Source of the DNA: Apus apus
Taxonomy: Eukaryota > Chordata > Aves > Apodiformes > Apodidae
Direction: 5' to 3'
Assembly (NCBI RefSeq): GCF_020740795.1
Contig: NC_067285.1
Span: forward strand, 39,530,511-39,594,510
Length of the DNA: 64,000 nt
The position numbers and the translations under genes are program-made. The notes below the pieces were generated by a model that made no database searches, was not told the DNA's origin, and was given only the letters and a program-made list of their open reading frames with translations. This document shows positions 52,201 through 64,000 of this stretch, piece after piece; position 1 is the first letter of the stretch, and each line of letters begins with the position of its first letter.

Positions 52201-53440
52201 TAAGCCGGGAAGAGAGGCAAAGTGATCCGCCTTACACCCGTGCGTGGGCGCCCGATCTCCTGCCCCCAGAGCGTTTCTTATTTTGAGATGATGCCCCGGG
52301 ATGGACCACCCTCCCCCCCCACCCCTTCCCGCGTCCCTCCCTGGGAGCATCGCAACCAGCCCAGCTGCGCTGAACTTGACTTCCCGGCCGCCGGGAGGGA
52401 GGGAAGGAGGGAGGGACCCTTCCCAGCAGAAGCGGGGAGGGGGCAGCAGACAAGCGGGTGACTTGGGAGGGTGCACAAGGACAGCAGGTCCCCCCTCATC
52501 CCCTCCGCCTCCCTCCCCCTACCCCGCAAGCACCGCCGGGTAATTAGAGGGGAAATGACCGACTTGTCTGATGCCGTCAAAGAGCGCAGCGTTTGGCCGA
52601 AAATCCCCATCCCCGCGGCCCCCGGCCTCGCCCCCCTGCCTGGAGCGGGGACCCGACGGGCCGGGATTAGCGGCCGCCCGCTGGAATGCCGCTTCCCGGG
52701 ATTATTCCCGGGATTAGGAGGCAACCGCGGGGCTGGGAACCCGGCCCGGCTCCCTCCTACCTCGGGGACCGCTCCCCCGGGGCGCTGCGCTGGAGGAGCT
52801 GGGCGGGGAGCCCCCCCGGGGAATTTGGAGGAGTTTCGGGGTGCCAGGCGTTTCCCCCCACCCCCCTGGATGTCCCCGGGGAACTGCAGGGGAACTGCTG
52901 CCTTCCCTCCGATGGAGGGCAGGAGAGGAAAGACCATAGCCGGAGAGCCTGCCGGCGGCCAGATCCGCAGCCCGGGCACCCTTCCTGCGGCAGTCGGAGC
53001 TCCCGGGGGGTGGGAATGGGAATGGGGGGGTGGGAAGGGGGTCTGCTCTCCCCCATCTCCGCCCTCGGTCCAGCCCCTGGCACAGCGGGGAGGGCGAGGG
53101 GGGGGGGAACGCAGGCACCAGCTGGAGCCGGCGCCCCAAGCACGGGGGGGGGGGGGGTGGGGGGGGGAAAGGGGGGATTTTTTGTTCATTTTATTTTTAT
53201 TTTTTTTTCCACCCCCTCCCTCCCCCCGCCCTCAGGTCCCGCCTGGCAGCAGAGGGAGGCCAGCAGCGGTGATTTACGCAGCGGTTCGGCAGCCGCCGGG
53301 CGGGGAAGCAGGAGGCAGCGCCGCAGCATCGCCCTCCTGGTGCAGGTTTTGTGTCTCTGCTGCCCAGCCGGGAGCGAGATTAAAGGCTGCGTTGTAAGGC
53401 GCGAGTTGCCACCCTGGCTTTTCCCCGCCGTGTCCACCGT
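52200..53440. other. Orphan CpG island
   Basis: A 1.2-kb CpG-dense block about 5 kb upstream of the PRDM8 promoter, with long G runs at 53143-53172. Open frames cross it on both strands, but none resembles a known protein; they reflect base composition. Confidence 0.6.
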
Positions 53441-56400
53441 ATCGTGGCAAAAAAAAAAAAAAAGCCTGGCACGGCAGCCCGTGGCACATCTGCTAGGTGT
53501 GGATGACATTCATTAGCCGAGGTTCTCTGCTAAACGGCCTGCCAGAGCATCGGCAGCAGTGCCCAGTGCCAGCCACTCCTCTGCTGCCAGCTCCAAGGCA
53601 GCCCTGCTCCAAGGATGGCTTCTTTCCATGCTGGCAGGAGAAGCAGGGGAAACAATGCCTTTAGACGTTTTGGGATGTGAGCAGAGTGGCACGTGGGAAG
53701 GGCAAGCAGATGTAGCAGAAGAGGAGATGAAGTTGTGAAGTGTCATTTAATAACCGCAGCACACGGGGAGGTGTGCGGGTCGAGGTGTAGGAAGGGAAAG
53801 GCTTGGCCCCTTTTCCTAGCCACGAGGCAGTGGTGGGTGCTTTTTGAAATGAAGGGTGGTAAGACTGATCCAACAAATCACCAGTTTGTGCCCATGAAGG
53901 AGACACACCAGCTTGGGCACAGGGAGAGGGCACATCAAGGCAGCCTGGAAAGCCACCCGTGCCAGTGAAGGTGTTGGTGTCACAGCTCTTGCCACCCATG
54001 AGCAGGGGTTTGGAACAAAAGCAGTGAAGCAGGCAGGGTGAGCTTTGAGATGCCATTGCAGCTGAGCTGTGGAGAGGTTTTCTTCCTTGTCTCAGTGGCT
54101 CGGTTGTTTGGGTTTTGTGTCGTGTTTTGTTTTTGGTTTTGTTTTTTTTTAAATAAACCCAAGCAACTTTGAAGGAGATTTTCTGTGTGTGAGCTCTTCT
54201 AAACACCACGAAAGGGGAGGCAGGGTGAACCTGCAGCACACACCTCACCACTGGGTGCACCAAGCCCAGAATTCTCCTCCTGTCCAGCCAGAACACAGCA
54301 ATGAGCTGCACTGACCTGCTCAATAGCCAACCTGACTCAGGTTGTCCTTCCTCTCTGGACTTCTACCCACTGTCATCTGGACAACCTCCCTGCTCGTGAC
54401 TTAGTGGGCTCAGTGCTTGTTTTGACATCTTGGTTCACAGCCTAAAAAGGGCAGCTGCACAGTCAGGGCAGGCTGGGCACTCACCACACTCTCCTTTGAA
54501 TGATGTGGGGGCCAGGATGCTGAGGGAAAGGAGCACCTGCTTGGCACTGCTGCTGCCATCCTTCTCTGGGAAGAGAGGCTCCATTTCCTTCTGCTCGTAG
54601 GTCCTGCAAAAGTTCTTGCTCCTACAAAGGAATTAAAACATCTGGGCATGAGATCGATGCAAAGATGCTCATCTTCCCCTCTCATTACTTTCATAAAATT
54701 ACAACCACCTGATGAGGTTTGAATTCGAGCCAGTATTTGGTTTTCAGTGAACCCAGGAAGCAACCTCAAACTGGTGCTGAATGACAGCTTCCCTCACCCC
54801 TTTGCCTGCCACCCTTCAGCTTCCACTCCTACTTCTGTTTCCATCCATTCACTGAAGTCGTGGTTCATAAAATGTGTCAAGTGCTACCTACACACAAGAG
54901 CTTCCAGCCCTTGCCTCACAGCTGAATCTCTGTGACAGCCTCAGTAGCTTGAATCTCCCACCACACCTTGCCCAGGCTGTGGAAGGCCACTGGCAGCTGG
55001 CAGTGCCTTTTCCATCTCTTTCAGCCAGCCAAGGAGTTAGGAGTTTCCCCCCAGTGTTCACCTCTCTGCAACTACCTGTGCTATTTAACCTTCACTCACA
55101 CCCTTCTGCAGCTGCCCCCAGCCCCACGTCCACGCTCCCCCATCAGGCTGTGCAGTGGGTGTGTCCATCTCTAACACTCCACCTGCTCCACCCAGGGACT
55201 ATTGGACAACACTTCCCAGTGTCTCTACCTGGCCAGATGTGGTGCAGGTTCAGTTGTCAGTCCTTCTCCTTTCAGTCCTCTGCTCCCACCTCGCTGGCAA
55301 GTCGCTCTGCTCTGGCTGTGTTGAGCATGGAGCCTCACCCACCTTCTGCTCCTGCTCTGGGTTTCTCTCTGTTCTGGTTAGCTGGTTGGCCTCAATCAAC
55401 TAGGCATCTGCAAGTTATGAGATACTTCTCCAGTTTCCTCATTTTGGTGGCTTAACACCAAGATGCTTTTGGCACAGGCTGTGTGACTCCCATCACATAC
55501 CCCCCTCCAGCACTGGAACGGGGTGGGCTGAAAGAGCAGGATCCAGACCTAGAGGCAGAGATGTGATGCTTCTCCCCCCCCACCTCCAAACCTTATACCT
55601 TTGCTCAAACATGCAAGTAATCCTATTTGATCTACCCTGGTGCTTAAAGCTAAGCCTGTCAGCTGTTCACAGGGCAGCAGCCTCCGTGCAGAGGAGTCTG
55701 AAGAGAGCACCTCAACATCACTCAAAGGAGAGTGTGGTGAGTCTCCAGGAGGGGAGAGTGGGGAGGGGAGCTGTGGAGGTGGGAACCACTGCCTTGCTGT
55801 CCTTACCCCCAGGGCCACATCCTCCTCCTGCTGCTCCACAGCATGGGCATCGGGGTCCCCTCGAGACCTGGAGTTCCCTCTGACATCAGCTTTGCCAAAG
55901 CAGAAGTGCTCAGGGCTCTCAGGATGGAGGGGGGGGGGGGGGAAGGCATTTTCAAACTCTTGTCAAAACAAAAGCCTGGTTTTCTTGCTGAACTCCAGGT
56001 GGGACTCGGTGGTCACCGTGTTTGAAACCGTATTTTGTTTGATTTTTCAAGGTGTTTATCACATGGCTCATAAAAAATTGTGTTCGTTGTCACTATTTTC
56101 AGGCAACTATGTGGGAGAGAACAGAGTTACTGCTGCTCCTACAACGAGGACTGTGTGCAGAAAAGGACTCATGCACGTGCTTCCTTCACTCTCAAAGGAT
56201 TTAAGCATGTGCTTACATTTCAGCCTAAGTACATTTTGGAACGGGGAAGGTCTCTTTAAAACTGGGACCCAGTTCAAAATCTGTACATCCACGGAGCTCT
56301 GTCTCTTAACTCCTTGCTTTAAGCACTAGAAAAATCTCCTGCCCCAGCCGTGTAAAAACCACGTCCTGCCATCTGATCCACTTCTTGCCCAGTGCACGTC

Positions 56401-57994
56401 CTAATTCACAACACTCTCCCTTTCTAGGATGCTTTTCCTCGGGTGCAACGTGTTCTGTTTCACTGTACACACTACTCCACGCTGCTTGCACAACATTTTG
56501 CAGGATCCTTTGTTCAAAACTGCAAAAAAAAAAAAAAAAAAGGGGGGGAAAAAAAAAGAAAAGAAGTCTAAATAAAGACCATAGTGTGTTGCATCAGTAT
56601 AGGCATCAGCTAACGTTCCCCATGGCATATGGTACTTCAGAAGCCATATGTACCACTGTTTAGTGATTCTGGCAAAGAGGCACAGAATGGTGAAATCCAA
56701 CTGCCAGGATTTCTGAAAACAAATATGTAAATGCTCCAGTGCTTTTGTTATTCATAACATACCTCTAACACAGCACATACAATATGCTGTTCATTCTGTA
56801 ACTAGCATCCTACTAAACTATATTTGCTTCGGCTCTCGTTTTTAAATGTATTTCCTCCTCCGCGTGTGATTCCTCCATCCTTTCTGTCCCAATCAAACTG
56901 CATTTCAGAGAAGGGGTTTTTAGCTGTTTTAAAGGATGCACTGGGGGGGTGAGGGGGTGGGGGGAGGCGGGTTGTGCATCTATGCGAGGGTCTTGTAGCA
57001 GAACAAAGGCAGACGTTATCCCAGCAGCCCGAGAATGCCCGTTATCACTCGTGGAATGAAAGCAAGAAAGGCAGCCTCGTGCGAGGAGAGAAGCAGTTGT
57101 GCAGAGAGAAGCCTGTTCAACCAGGAACAAACCTCCCCGGGAAAACCGGTTGGTTGGCCCCCGGGGCTCACCAATTCGAAGCCAGCAGGCTGGCAAATCC
57201 CTTGGGAATAGCTCTGGGAAACAATAGTTGTGAAGGGAACAGATGATGAGCAGACACACGGTGGAAGGTAGAAGGCAGCTGCCCGGCTCTGGGCTGGGTG
57301 GGTCCCAGCCAGCAGGGGCTCCGTGGACAAAGGGCAGTCTCCATGGTCGGGGTCTCGCCCAGGGACCCCCAATTTTGCCCCCCACCCCCTGCAGCAGAAG
57401 CACTGGGAGCCAGAGCAGAGGTGCCAGGGCAGCACACAGCCCTGTGCTCACTCCTCCAGGTGAGTGTCACCTGCTGAGAGCCTGGCTCAGAGCACAGGCA
57501 CCAGTAAAGGCTCTTCAGACCCCACCTGGTGAAAGCAAGGCCCTTCCCGAGCCATTTGTGGGCAGGTAAACTGGACCAGACACCTGAGCCCCATGAACCA
57601 CCTCTGCCAGCCCTGCTGGGTGGTTTTCCTCACCAGAGAGACCTCTCGTCTCACCTCAGATTTTGCTATGATGAAGCATTGCAGAATGTTGCTGTTTCAC
57701 ATCCAGCTTGGCCCTTCACAGCTAAAATTTTGCAGCTTCCAGGATTGCCTCTGCCCTTTGGTTCATCAGTGCACAACGGAGGCTGAAATGATGGGGGAGG
57801 TCAAGCGCATCACAGGCTGTCCTGCAGCTCCTTCCTGCCCTGTCTGAGGCAAGGCTGCTGGGAAGCACCATCAGAGCCAGCACCCAGGACCCCTCTGGCA
57901 GCACCAGCCACCAAGCAAAGCTGGAGCTGCCTGGGCCACCAGAGGAGGGAGAAAAATATCGCTGCCTCTAAGAAACACTTGCCTTCTCAGGCAT
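53441..57994. other. Intergenic, no gene recognised
   Basis: Mixed sequence with G14 near 55928 and A19 near 56524. No coding exon, transposon or RNA gene identified. Confidence 0.5.
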
Positions 57995-58330
57995 CACAGA
58001 ATCATAGAACCATCCTGGTTGGAAGGGACCTTGAAGACCATCAAGTCCAACCACAACCTAGATCCCCCTACCATAACCTAATTTACCCCTTCAGTGCTTA
58101 AATCCTGTCCCTAAGCACTATATCTACATTCCTTTTAAACACTTCCAGGGATGGTGGCTCCACCACCTCCCTGGGCAGCCTGTTCCACTGTCCAACCACT
58201 CTTTGGGGAAAGAAACTCTTTCTAATCTCCAGTCTAAGCCTCCCCTGGTGCAGCTTCAGGCCATTTCCTCTTGTCCTGTCATTACTCACTTGGGAGAGGA
58301 GCCCAACTCCCACCTTCCTGCATTGCTTTT
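57995..58330 (-). mobile_element. CR1 LINE 3' fragment
   Basis: Minus-strand CR1 3' UTR with the tail at 57995-58015 (ATCACAGAATCATAGAACCA on plus) and GGTTGGAAGGGACCTTGAAG. Only about 335 bp survive. Confidence 0.92.
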
Positions 58331-61300
58331 CTTACTTATCTTGTCCAACCCAAACAACAAAACCATTACTCCCCTCCACACTTTTTGAGCAACATACTGT
58401 CACTCCACAAGTTCTGGGAACATTTCAACCATCTGCAGACATGACAATATTATCCAAGACACCCTGATACCCTTCCCCAAGAGACCAAGGACTGGTTTTC
58501 CTTTCTTGGCCAGTCTTGAATCACAGCATCCCATTTCAGCTACCACAGCCTCCCTCACTGGGGGTCTCATGCCCACCACAGTCTCTGTTTAAATTTCTTT
58601 CTATGGACCTGCTCATTACCTAAAATCTTCTGTCAAGTTCCCACTACGTTATCCTGAACTACAAACAGTCTGGGGTGCTGAAGCAATTCCTTTTTGGTAA
58701 AATTTCATTCTCCCCCCCCCTCCCCTGCAATGTTAACCAGGATCCTACTTTCTTCCTCTGAAGTTAAAAGAAATTCTCTCTTACAAAGCTTAAGCTGGAC
58801 CTGTGTGTGCAGCCAGGGCTGCTGCCTCTAAACACTCATTTATTTTCTATTCTATTGCAAAGGAAAACCTTAAAAATTAAGCTTTGTGTTTTCCTACTTC
58901 CACATATCCCTAAGCCAGGACTTGTTTTTTTCTACTCTGTTCCAGCCAGCAGGTGATAAAAAATTGCCATGAGAAACTTTGGCTTTGAGTGTTGGAAGTG
59001 CCTGAATTAGAAAACCAGACAATTAGAAAGTGAAAAGTGGCAAAAAAGCTTCTAAAATGCCAAAAAAAACACACACAAAAAAAATCAAAGAACAAACAAA
59101 CACACAATCTGTCTATCAAAAAAAAAAAAAAAGCTACTTTTTTCCCTGTCTACAGCAAAAAAAAAAAAGGAAAATCAATTATGCAGCCATCACAGGACCA
59201 AGATGTGAAAGATAAGCAGCCTGTGAGGAGAGGGAGCACACACCACCAGCAGCCACCCCCCCAGGGACACCAGCATTGACTGCAGAGCAAAAGTCACTCC
59301 TGTGCCACCCCTTGCCACCCCCTCCTGGATGAGCAGCCTGGTGACTTACTGGGCTCAGAAGGAAGGTTTATCCAGATCACACTCTCAACCCACTGGTGGA
59401 GGGTTTGTTTCTTTCTGCTAAGGTGCTACACGTGTAATAGTTGCTCACTTATTTTAAGAGTAAACGTGATCTCTGCTGCTTATCAGACTACGGGCTGGTT
59501 GTTTTTTTTTTTTTTTCTTTAAAGCAATCGGTAGCACAAAAATCAGCAGAAAAAACTGCCTCCCTTCAAGCTGCCTGAACAGTTCAGGGGGTGGAGGGGA
59601 GGGTGAGGGGAGAGCTGGGAGGTGCATCGTGTGGCTGCTGGCACATCGAGATGGTTTGTCACACCTGTCAGCTCAAGAGCAGCAGAGAAGCCCCCTGACA
59701 CTGCTACCCAAGACAAGGGCAGGTAACCCCTCCCTCCACAGACACCCTGTGTCTTGAGCCAGGTGAGCACCCCACAGCCCATGCCAGGACAAAGGGAGGG
59801 CCACCCAGAGCTCCCAGCTGCAGCCCCCTTCTCACCACGGCAAAGCTGGGCTGGTTTTGAGGGAGAAAAGAGTCCTCACATGGGATATAAACCCCTCAGC
59901 AGACTTGCTCCCTCCGTCATCGCCCTTGATTGCACAGCAACAGGGGGAAAGGGAAATGGGAAAGGCCATCTGGAAGGTGCTGTATTTCCAAAACCACCTC
60001 TTTGCACCTCTTCTACCACTGATTTTCACCGAGGTCCTTCTCTCTGCCCTCCTGGTCCCTCCCTCTGGAGCCTCTGGCTGCCTGGTCGGGAACTGCTGGG
60101 TTATTTTTCCCCCCCTGCAATTCCTTGGAGGTTGTTATGAACTTTCCCATACCCAGCATCATTTTATTTTACAAGATCCAGCAGAGTCTTCAGACCCTCT
60201 TAGACCCCTGAGCTTTCACCAGCAGCCCAACAAAAATAAAAATAAAATATAATAAAAACAATATTAGTAATAATAATAATAATAATAATAATAAAGGACT
60301 AAGTTCCCCATGGTTCTGGATGGGAGCAGAGGGCAGCTACATGTACTCTCCTTTTCCCTTCCTGCTGCCTCAGGCAGACCCCTCTGCTGGGCAAAGCTTT
60401 CTTCAAAGCTGTCAGAACCAGCTCCCCCACTAGTTTGGGGTGCTGACACCCCCAAACCCCTCTGGCTGCCTGGGCTGCAGTGCAGCTAAGGCACCCGTGT
60501 AAGGTCTGGGGTAGAGGGAGTCCCAAGATGTGCTCCTGCAGAATGAACCAATAATTCCTCTTCTGAAGCTGGTGCCAGGGCTTGCTCTCTGCCAGTTGGC
60601 AGAGGGTGCTGCTTCCTTTTCTGAGGAGCACGGGACACCCACCTTTCTCCCCACTGAGGGTGCCACAGGGGTGAGTCCTTCCAGGCAGCCAGGTGTCTAC
60701 AGGAGCTACAGCCTTGGGGAAGGAGGAGGAACCCAGCAGAAAGGAGATGGTTCTTGCTTCAGGTGCTCTGCTTAGCTGAAGGAGAGCAGTTGGCACGTGT
60801 CTCCTCCTTACCTGGGAGTTCCAATGGCAACACACAGAAGGGCTCCGTGACAGCAAATTTTGGAGCAGGCACGTGTGTGAAGAAACTTCTGATATAATAT
60901 TTGAGTCCTCAGATGTTCAACCATTTGCACATGCTGCCTGAGTGGCTTATTTGCATAGGATCTGTATTTGTTGGTGTTCACATTCGCAGGAGAACGCGTA
61001 CGTTAGATTCATGGCATCACAGTTGATGGAGATCAGCCTGTGCCAGGGTGGCAGCTGGAGGACTCCGGCTGCACTGGGTGCCCTGTGGCAGGTTGCAGCC
61101 CCTCCTGTCCTCCCCCCCCCCTCCCCATCCCAGGAAGGGCACAGCAGGGTTCCCAAGAGCCTGGAGAGCTGGTCCCAGGCTGCAGACCTGGGAACTGCCA
61201 CACTGAGCCTGGGCCTGCTGGGCCACCCCATTTATGGGGCTACATGGACTTCTCAAAGCAGAGCAGCTTAAAGACCGTTGGGAGCAACCGGCCAAAATTA

Positions 61301-64000
61301 CTCAGCCCACATTTCCATGGGTGAACTTCATTAAACTCCTTGGGTTTATTCTCCTGTATTTGCTTAGGTGGTCTCATGTCACACTCCCTGCTCACATCCC
61401 TGGTGCCTACGAAGGGATGTTCAGCTGTGAAACTGTCCAGCTAGGTGGTCCCATCTTGCAAGACCACCCTTCCCTCAGTAAAACGGGGGTGGTTGTTACT
61501 CACTCCCTGGTTTACCACAGCAGCTGTGTGCTCTTGTCTGCTAGACAGCTGGAAACTGTCACTAGAGATGCTGTTCTCACAGAAGCGTTGCTAGGCTCAG
61601 TCAGATACTGTTTATGAAGCAGATGGAACACCTCAGAAGAACAGAAATGCCACAACAGAAAGCTCATTTGCTGCTAGGAAATCTTGTTTTATTGGGCAAT
61701 GTTTCCCTCAGGTGATGTCACATCCCAGCAAGCCTGCATATCAGGACAGTCTAATGACAATTTTGTTAACCTGTTTCCATTCTCGCAGCCCTACAGGTTT
61801 ATTTCCCAACACTGTCCAACACCCCAGGTCACTTTACAGCCTCTGCACTCCCTGGGAGGGTGGCACAGGGAGCACCTGAGTACAGGGAAGCTCAGGACTC
61901 GCAGCCCTGTGACAGCCAAAGCTCACCTGCCTCTGTCACCCTGACAGCCTTCCCACAGAAGACCTCTCCATCCCTGGGCAGCCACTCACACACCAGCCTC
62001 TCCTCTTGGCTTTGGAGTTGCTCTTCACCTGTGGGACCAGCTGGGTTTCCCTCAGACACCACCCCCAGCAGCAGCAGCTGGCAAAGCTGCCCCAGCAATG
62101 GGATGTTGCACTCCCCAGTGAGCAAGGACATGGTGGGACTGGCTTTTGGAGGGTGCTCAAACAGCCAGAGCAAAACCAGATCCCTTTTGGGGCCGTTCCA
62201 GAGGAACTGAGAGAGGTCAGCTGGCAGGACAGGTAGGTTCTTGGTGAAGAGCTGCTGTGGTTACTCAGTTTTCTCCATCGCTGCTACCACCGTGCGTGGC
62301 ATTATGATGGACTGCAGGGCTTCTCACTGGTTTTTGAGACCTCCACATGGCTGTTCACACCGCAACACTGCTCTGCCTTCTCCCTCAAGCCGTGTGTGAC
62401 AAACCCCAGCTGAAAATACCCTCCCTGAAGGCAGCGATTATCTGCTGCTGGAGGGAGAGGCACAGCCACAGGCCGAGAGCCAAATCCTGCGCGGGCAACG
62501 ACACGTTGCTGGGAAATGTCTCAATCCTGATGCTGCAGCCAAAAGGACGTGGGGGGGAGACTCCGTCTCCCAGTCTGTATTTTCATGGATTTCACCCCTT
62601 CTCCAGTAGCTGGCCAAGCAGGACCCTCCTGGCAGCCATCAGCTGGGTGCAGGCCACCCAGCTGCACTCCAGCAGAGCGCAGTGAGAGCAGGCAGGTTGC
62701 TCTCTCCCCCCCCCCGACACAGGCACAGCTCCCCCACCCCACAGCAGAGGTCCCATCCCTGCTGCCTTCAACACACAAGGTTACTGTGTCACCAGGAACT
62801 TGTCCAAGGCAAAGCCATGCCCATGATGAACATGCCTTAACAGACTTGATTAAGTTACACCTCTGGCAAGCAAGAGAAAAGTCCTTTTCCTATTTGAGTA
62901 CTTCAGTGTTATTCTCCAAGTGATTTATGCACTAAGAAACCTGGGGAGAAACTTCCAAACTGTAATCAAAATCCTTAGATATTTGGGAAAATTCTGTCCT
63001 TAAGTCTTTGTGTAATTAGCATCCTTGTGACAAATGGCTCCCTATTTTTTCTTTTTTTGTTGGTTCCTACTTCTCACCAACATCTGTCACTATGATTATG
63101 CTCTCTAATGAGCTTCTCATGCATTCTGCATTGATGAGCTACATTCAGGAACTAACTGGCTCACCCTGCAAGACATGGAACTCTTACAACCAGGCACTGA
63201 AAGCTCTCGATGCCCTTAGCAAAAAAAAAAAAAAGGGTGGGAAAATGTTTGTTGGCTTTTTTGTTTGTTTGTTTCGGGTTTATTTACTTACACATCTTAT
63301 TCAGGGGAATCCGGACACTTTAGGAATGAGAGAGAGAGATTTGAGCCTGCCTGCTTCACACACTGCAAAGCTTTACATAAAGCTGGGGGGGGGTTTCTCT
63401 GGGTGCACAGCAGCAAAGAGGTGGCCTGGACTCATGTGAAGTGGAGGGACAGCAGGGAAAAGGATAAGACAAGAGAAACTGAGCGTTATTTTAATGTTGG
63501 CTTCAAGCTAAGGATGAAGGGTGATTTACCTGGATACTGGGAATGCTGTACTGGCCCAGCTCCCTTGTCCTGCCAGGATCCAGCACGATGCTCCACACAC
63601 ACACACTTTGCTCCCCTAGGGACCACACTGGTAGATGTTGGCATTAGTGCCACTGGAAAGGTCAATATTAACCAGCAGTTTGTTACCTCGGCTGTAAGGA
63701 GCTGGTTTCACAGCTGTGATCACATAACCCTGCAGATGTGTTGCCTGCCCCGCTGGCAAACGTGGATCTCCCCACCCCAAGTTCCTGTTAACCCGGGAGA
63801 TGAACCTGCAGCACCAGAGCAGCCCCTCTCTGCTGCCTTGCTGGCCCCTCCTGTGCTCACCCAGAGCCACATCTTGCACCACTGGGACCTGCCCTCCCTG
63901 GAGAAGGGGGTGCTGTGTGCTCAGCCTCGGGAAACCAGGGAGGGATGAAGGCTGGCTTTGTGTCAGGACACAGAAAGAGTTTTCAGCAAGGTGATGAGTC
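58331..64000. other. Intergenic, no gene recognised
   Basis: No coding exon or named repeat beyond short A/T homopolymers and an (AAT)n run of about 10 units at 60262-60295. In other vertebrates the next gene in this direction is ANTXR2, which is not seen here. Confidence 0.5.

Noticed and set aside
52278-53516. Frames of 276-308 codons on both strands over the orphan CpG island
   Set aside because: Same reason: GC composition, open on both strands, Pro/Gly/Arg-rich without domain pattern.

Overview
This is a stretch of bird genome. The avian signs are many truncated CR1 LINE fragments ending in short ATTCTATGA-like tails, an ERVL-type provirus with a tRNA-Leu primer site, an avian ERVK-like remnant with its LTRs, very GC-rich CpG-island promoters with long C and G homopolymers, and compact introns. 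Three protein-coding genes can be recognised, all on the minus strand: the first four coding exons of RIOK2 (668-5086, continuing beyond the left edge), all three coding exons of FGF5 (28316-35394) and all three coding exons of PRDM8 (43148-45455). Every splice junction listed was read from the sequence and keeps frame.

Layout. 1-5.7 kb: the 5' part of RIOK2 with three CR1 fragments in its introns and a CpG-island promoter. 7.7-14.5 kb: an ERVL-class provirus with an unbroken gag-protease frame (723 codons), a heavily interrupted pol and two LTRs, the left one truncated. 14.5-22.6 kb: repeat-rich DNA holding a decayed tandem repeat, a CR1, an older LTR related to the provirus, a minisatellite of about 50 units of about 19 bp, and an ERVK-like remnant. 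22.6-28.3 kb: 3' flank of FGF5. 28.3-35.6 kb: FGF5 with a TATA promoter. 35.6-42.4 kb: intergenic DNA with a 20-bp tandem repeat, a CR1, a near-palindrome and a long purine tract (GGAA then GAAA). 42.4-47.9 kb: PRDM8 and its CpG-island promoter. 48-64 kb: upstream flank with two further CpG-rich blocks and one CR1, but no coding exon I can recognise.

FGF5 and PRDM8 are neighbours in the same orientation across vertebrates, and that link is kept. RIOK2 is not an expected neighbour. From general knowledge it belongs to the LIX1/RGMB/CHD1 group (human 5q15, avian Z), while FGF5-PRDM8 sits next to CFAP299 and ANTXR2 (human 4q21, chicken chromosome 4). The repeat-rich 6-28 kb interval may therefore contain a rearrangement breakpoint, or the window may be an assembly join. 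This is the most interesting feature of the window. I found no bacterial-style systems, CRISPR arrays or RNA genes.
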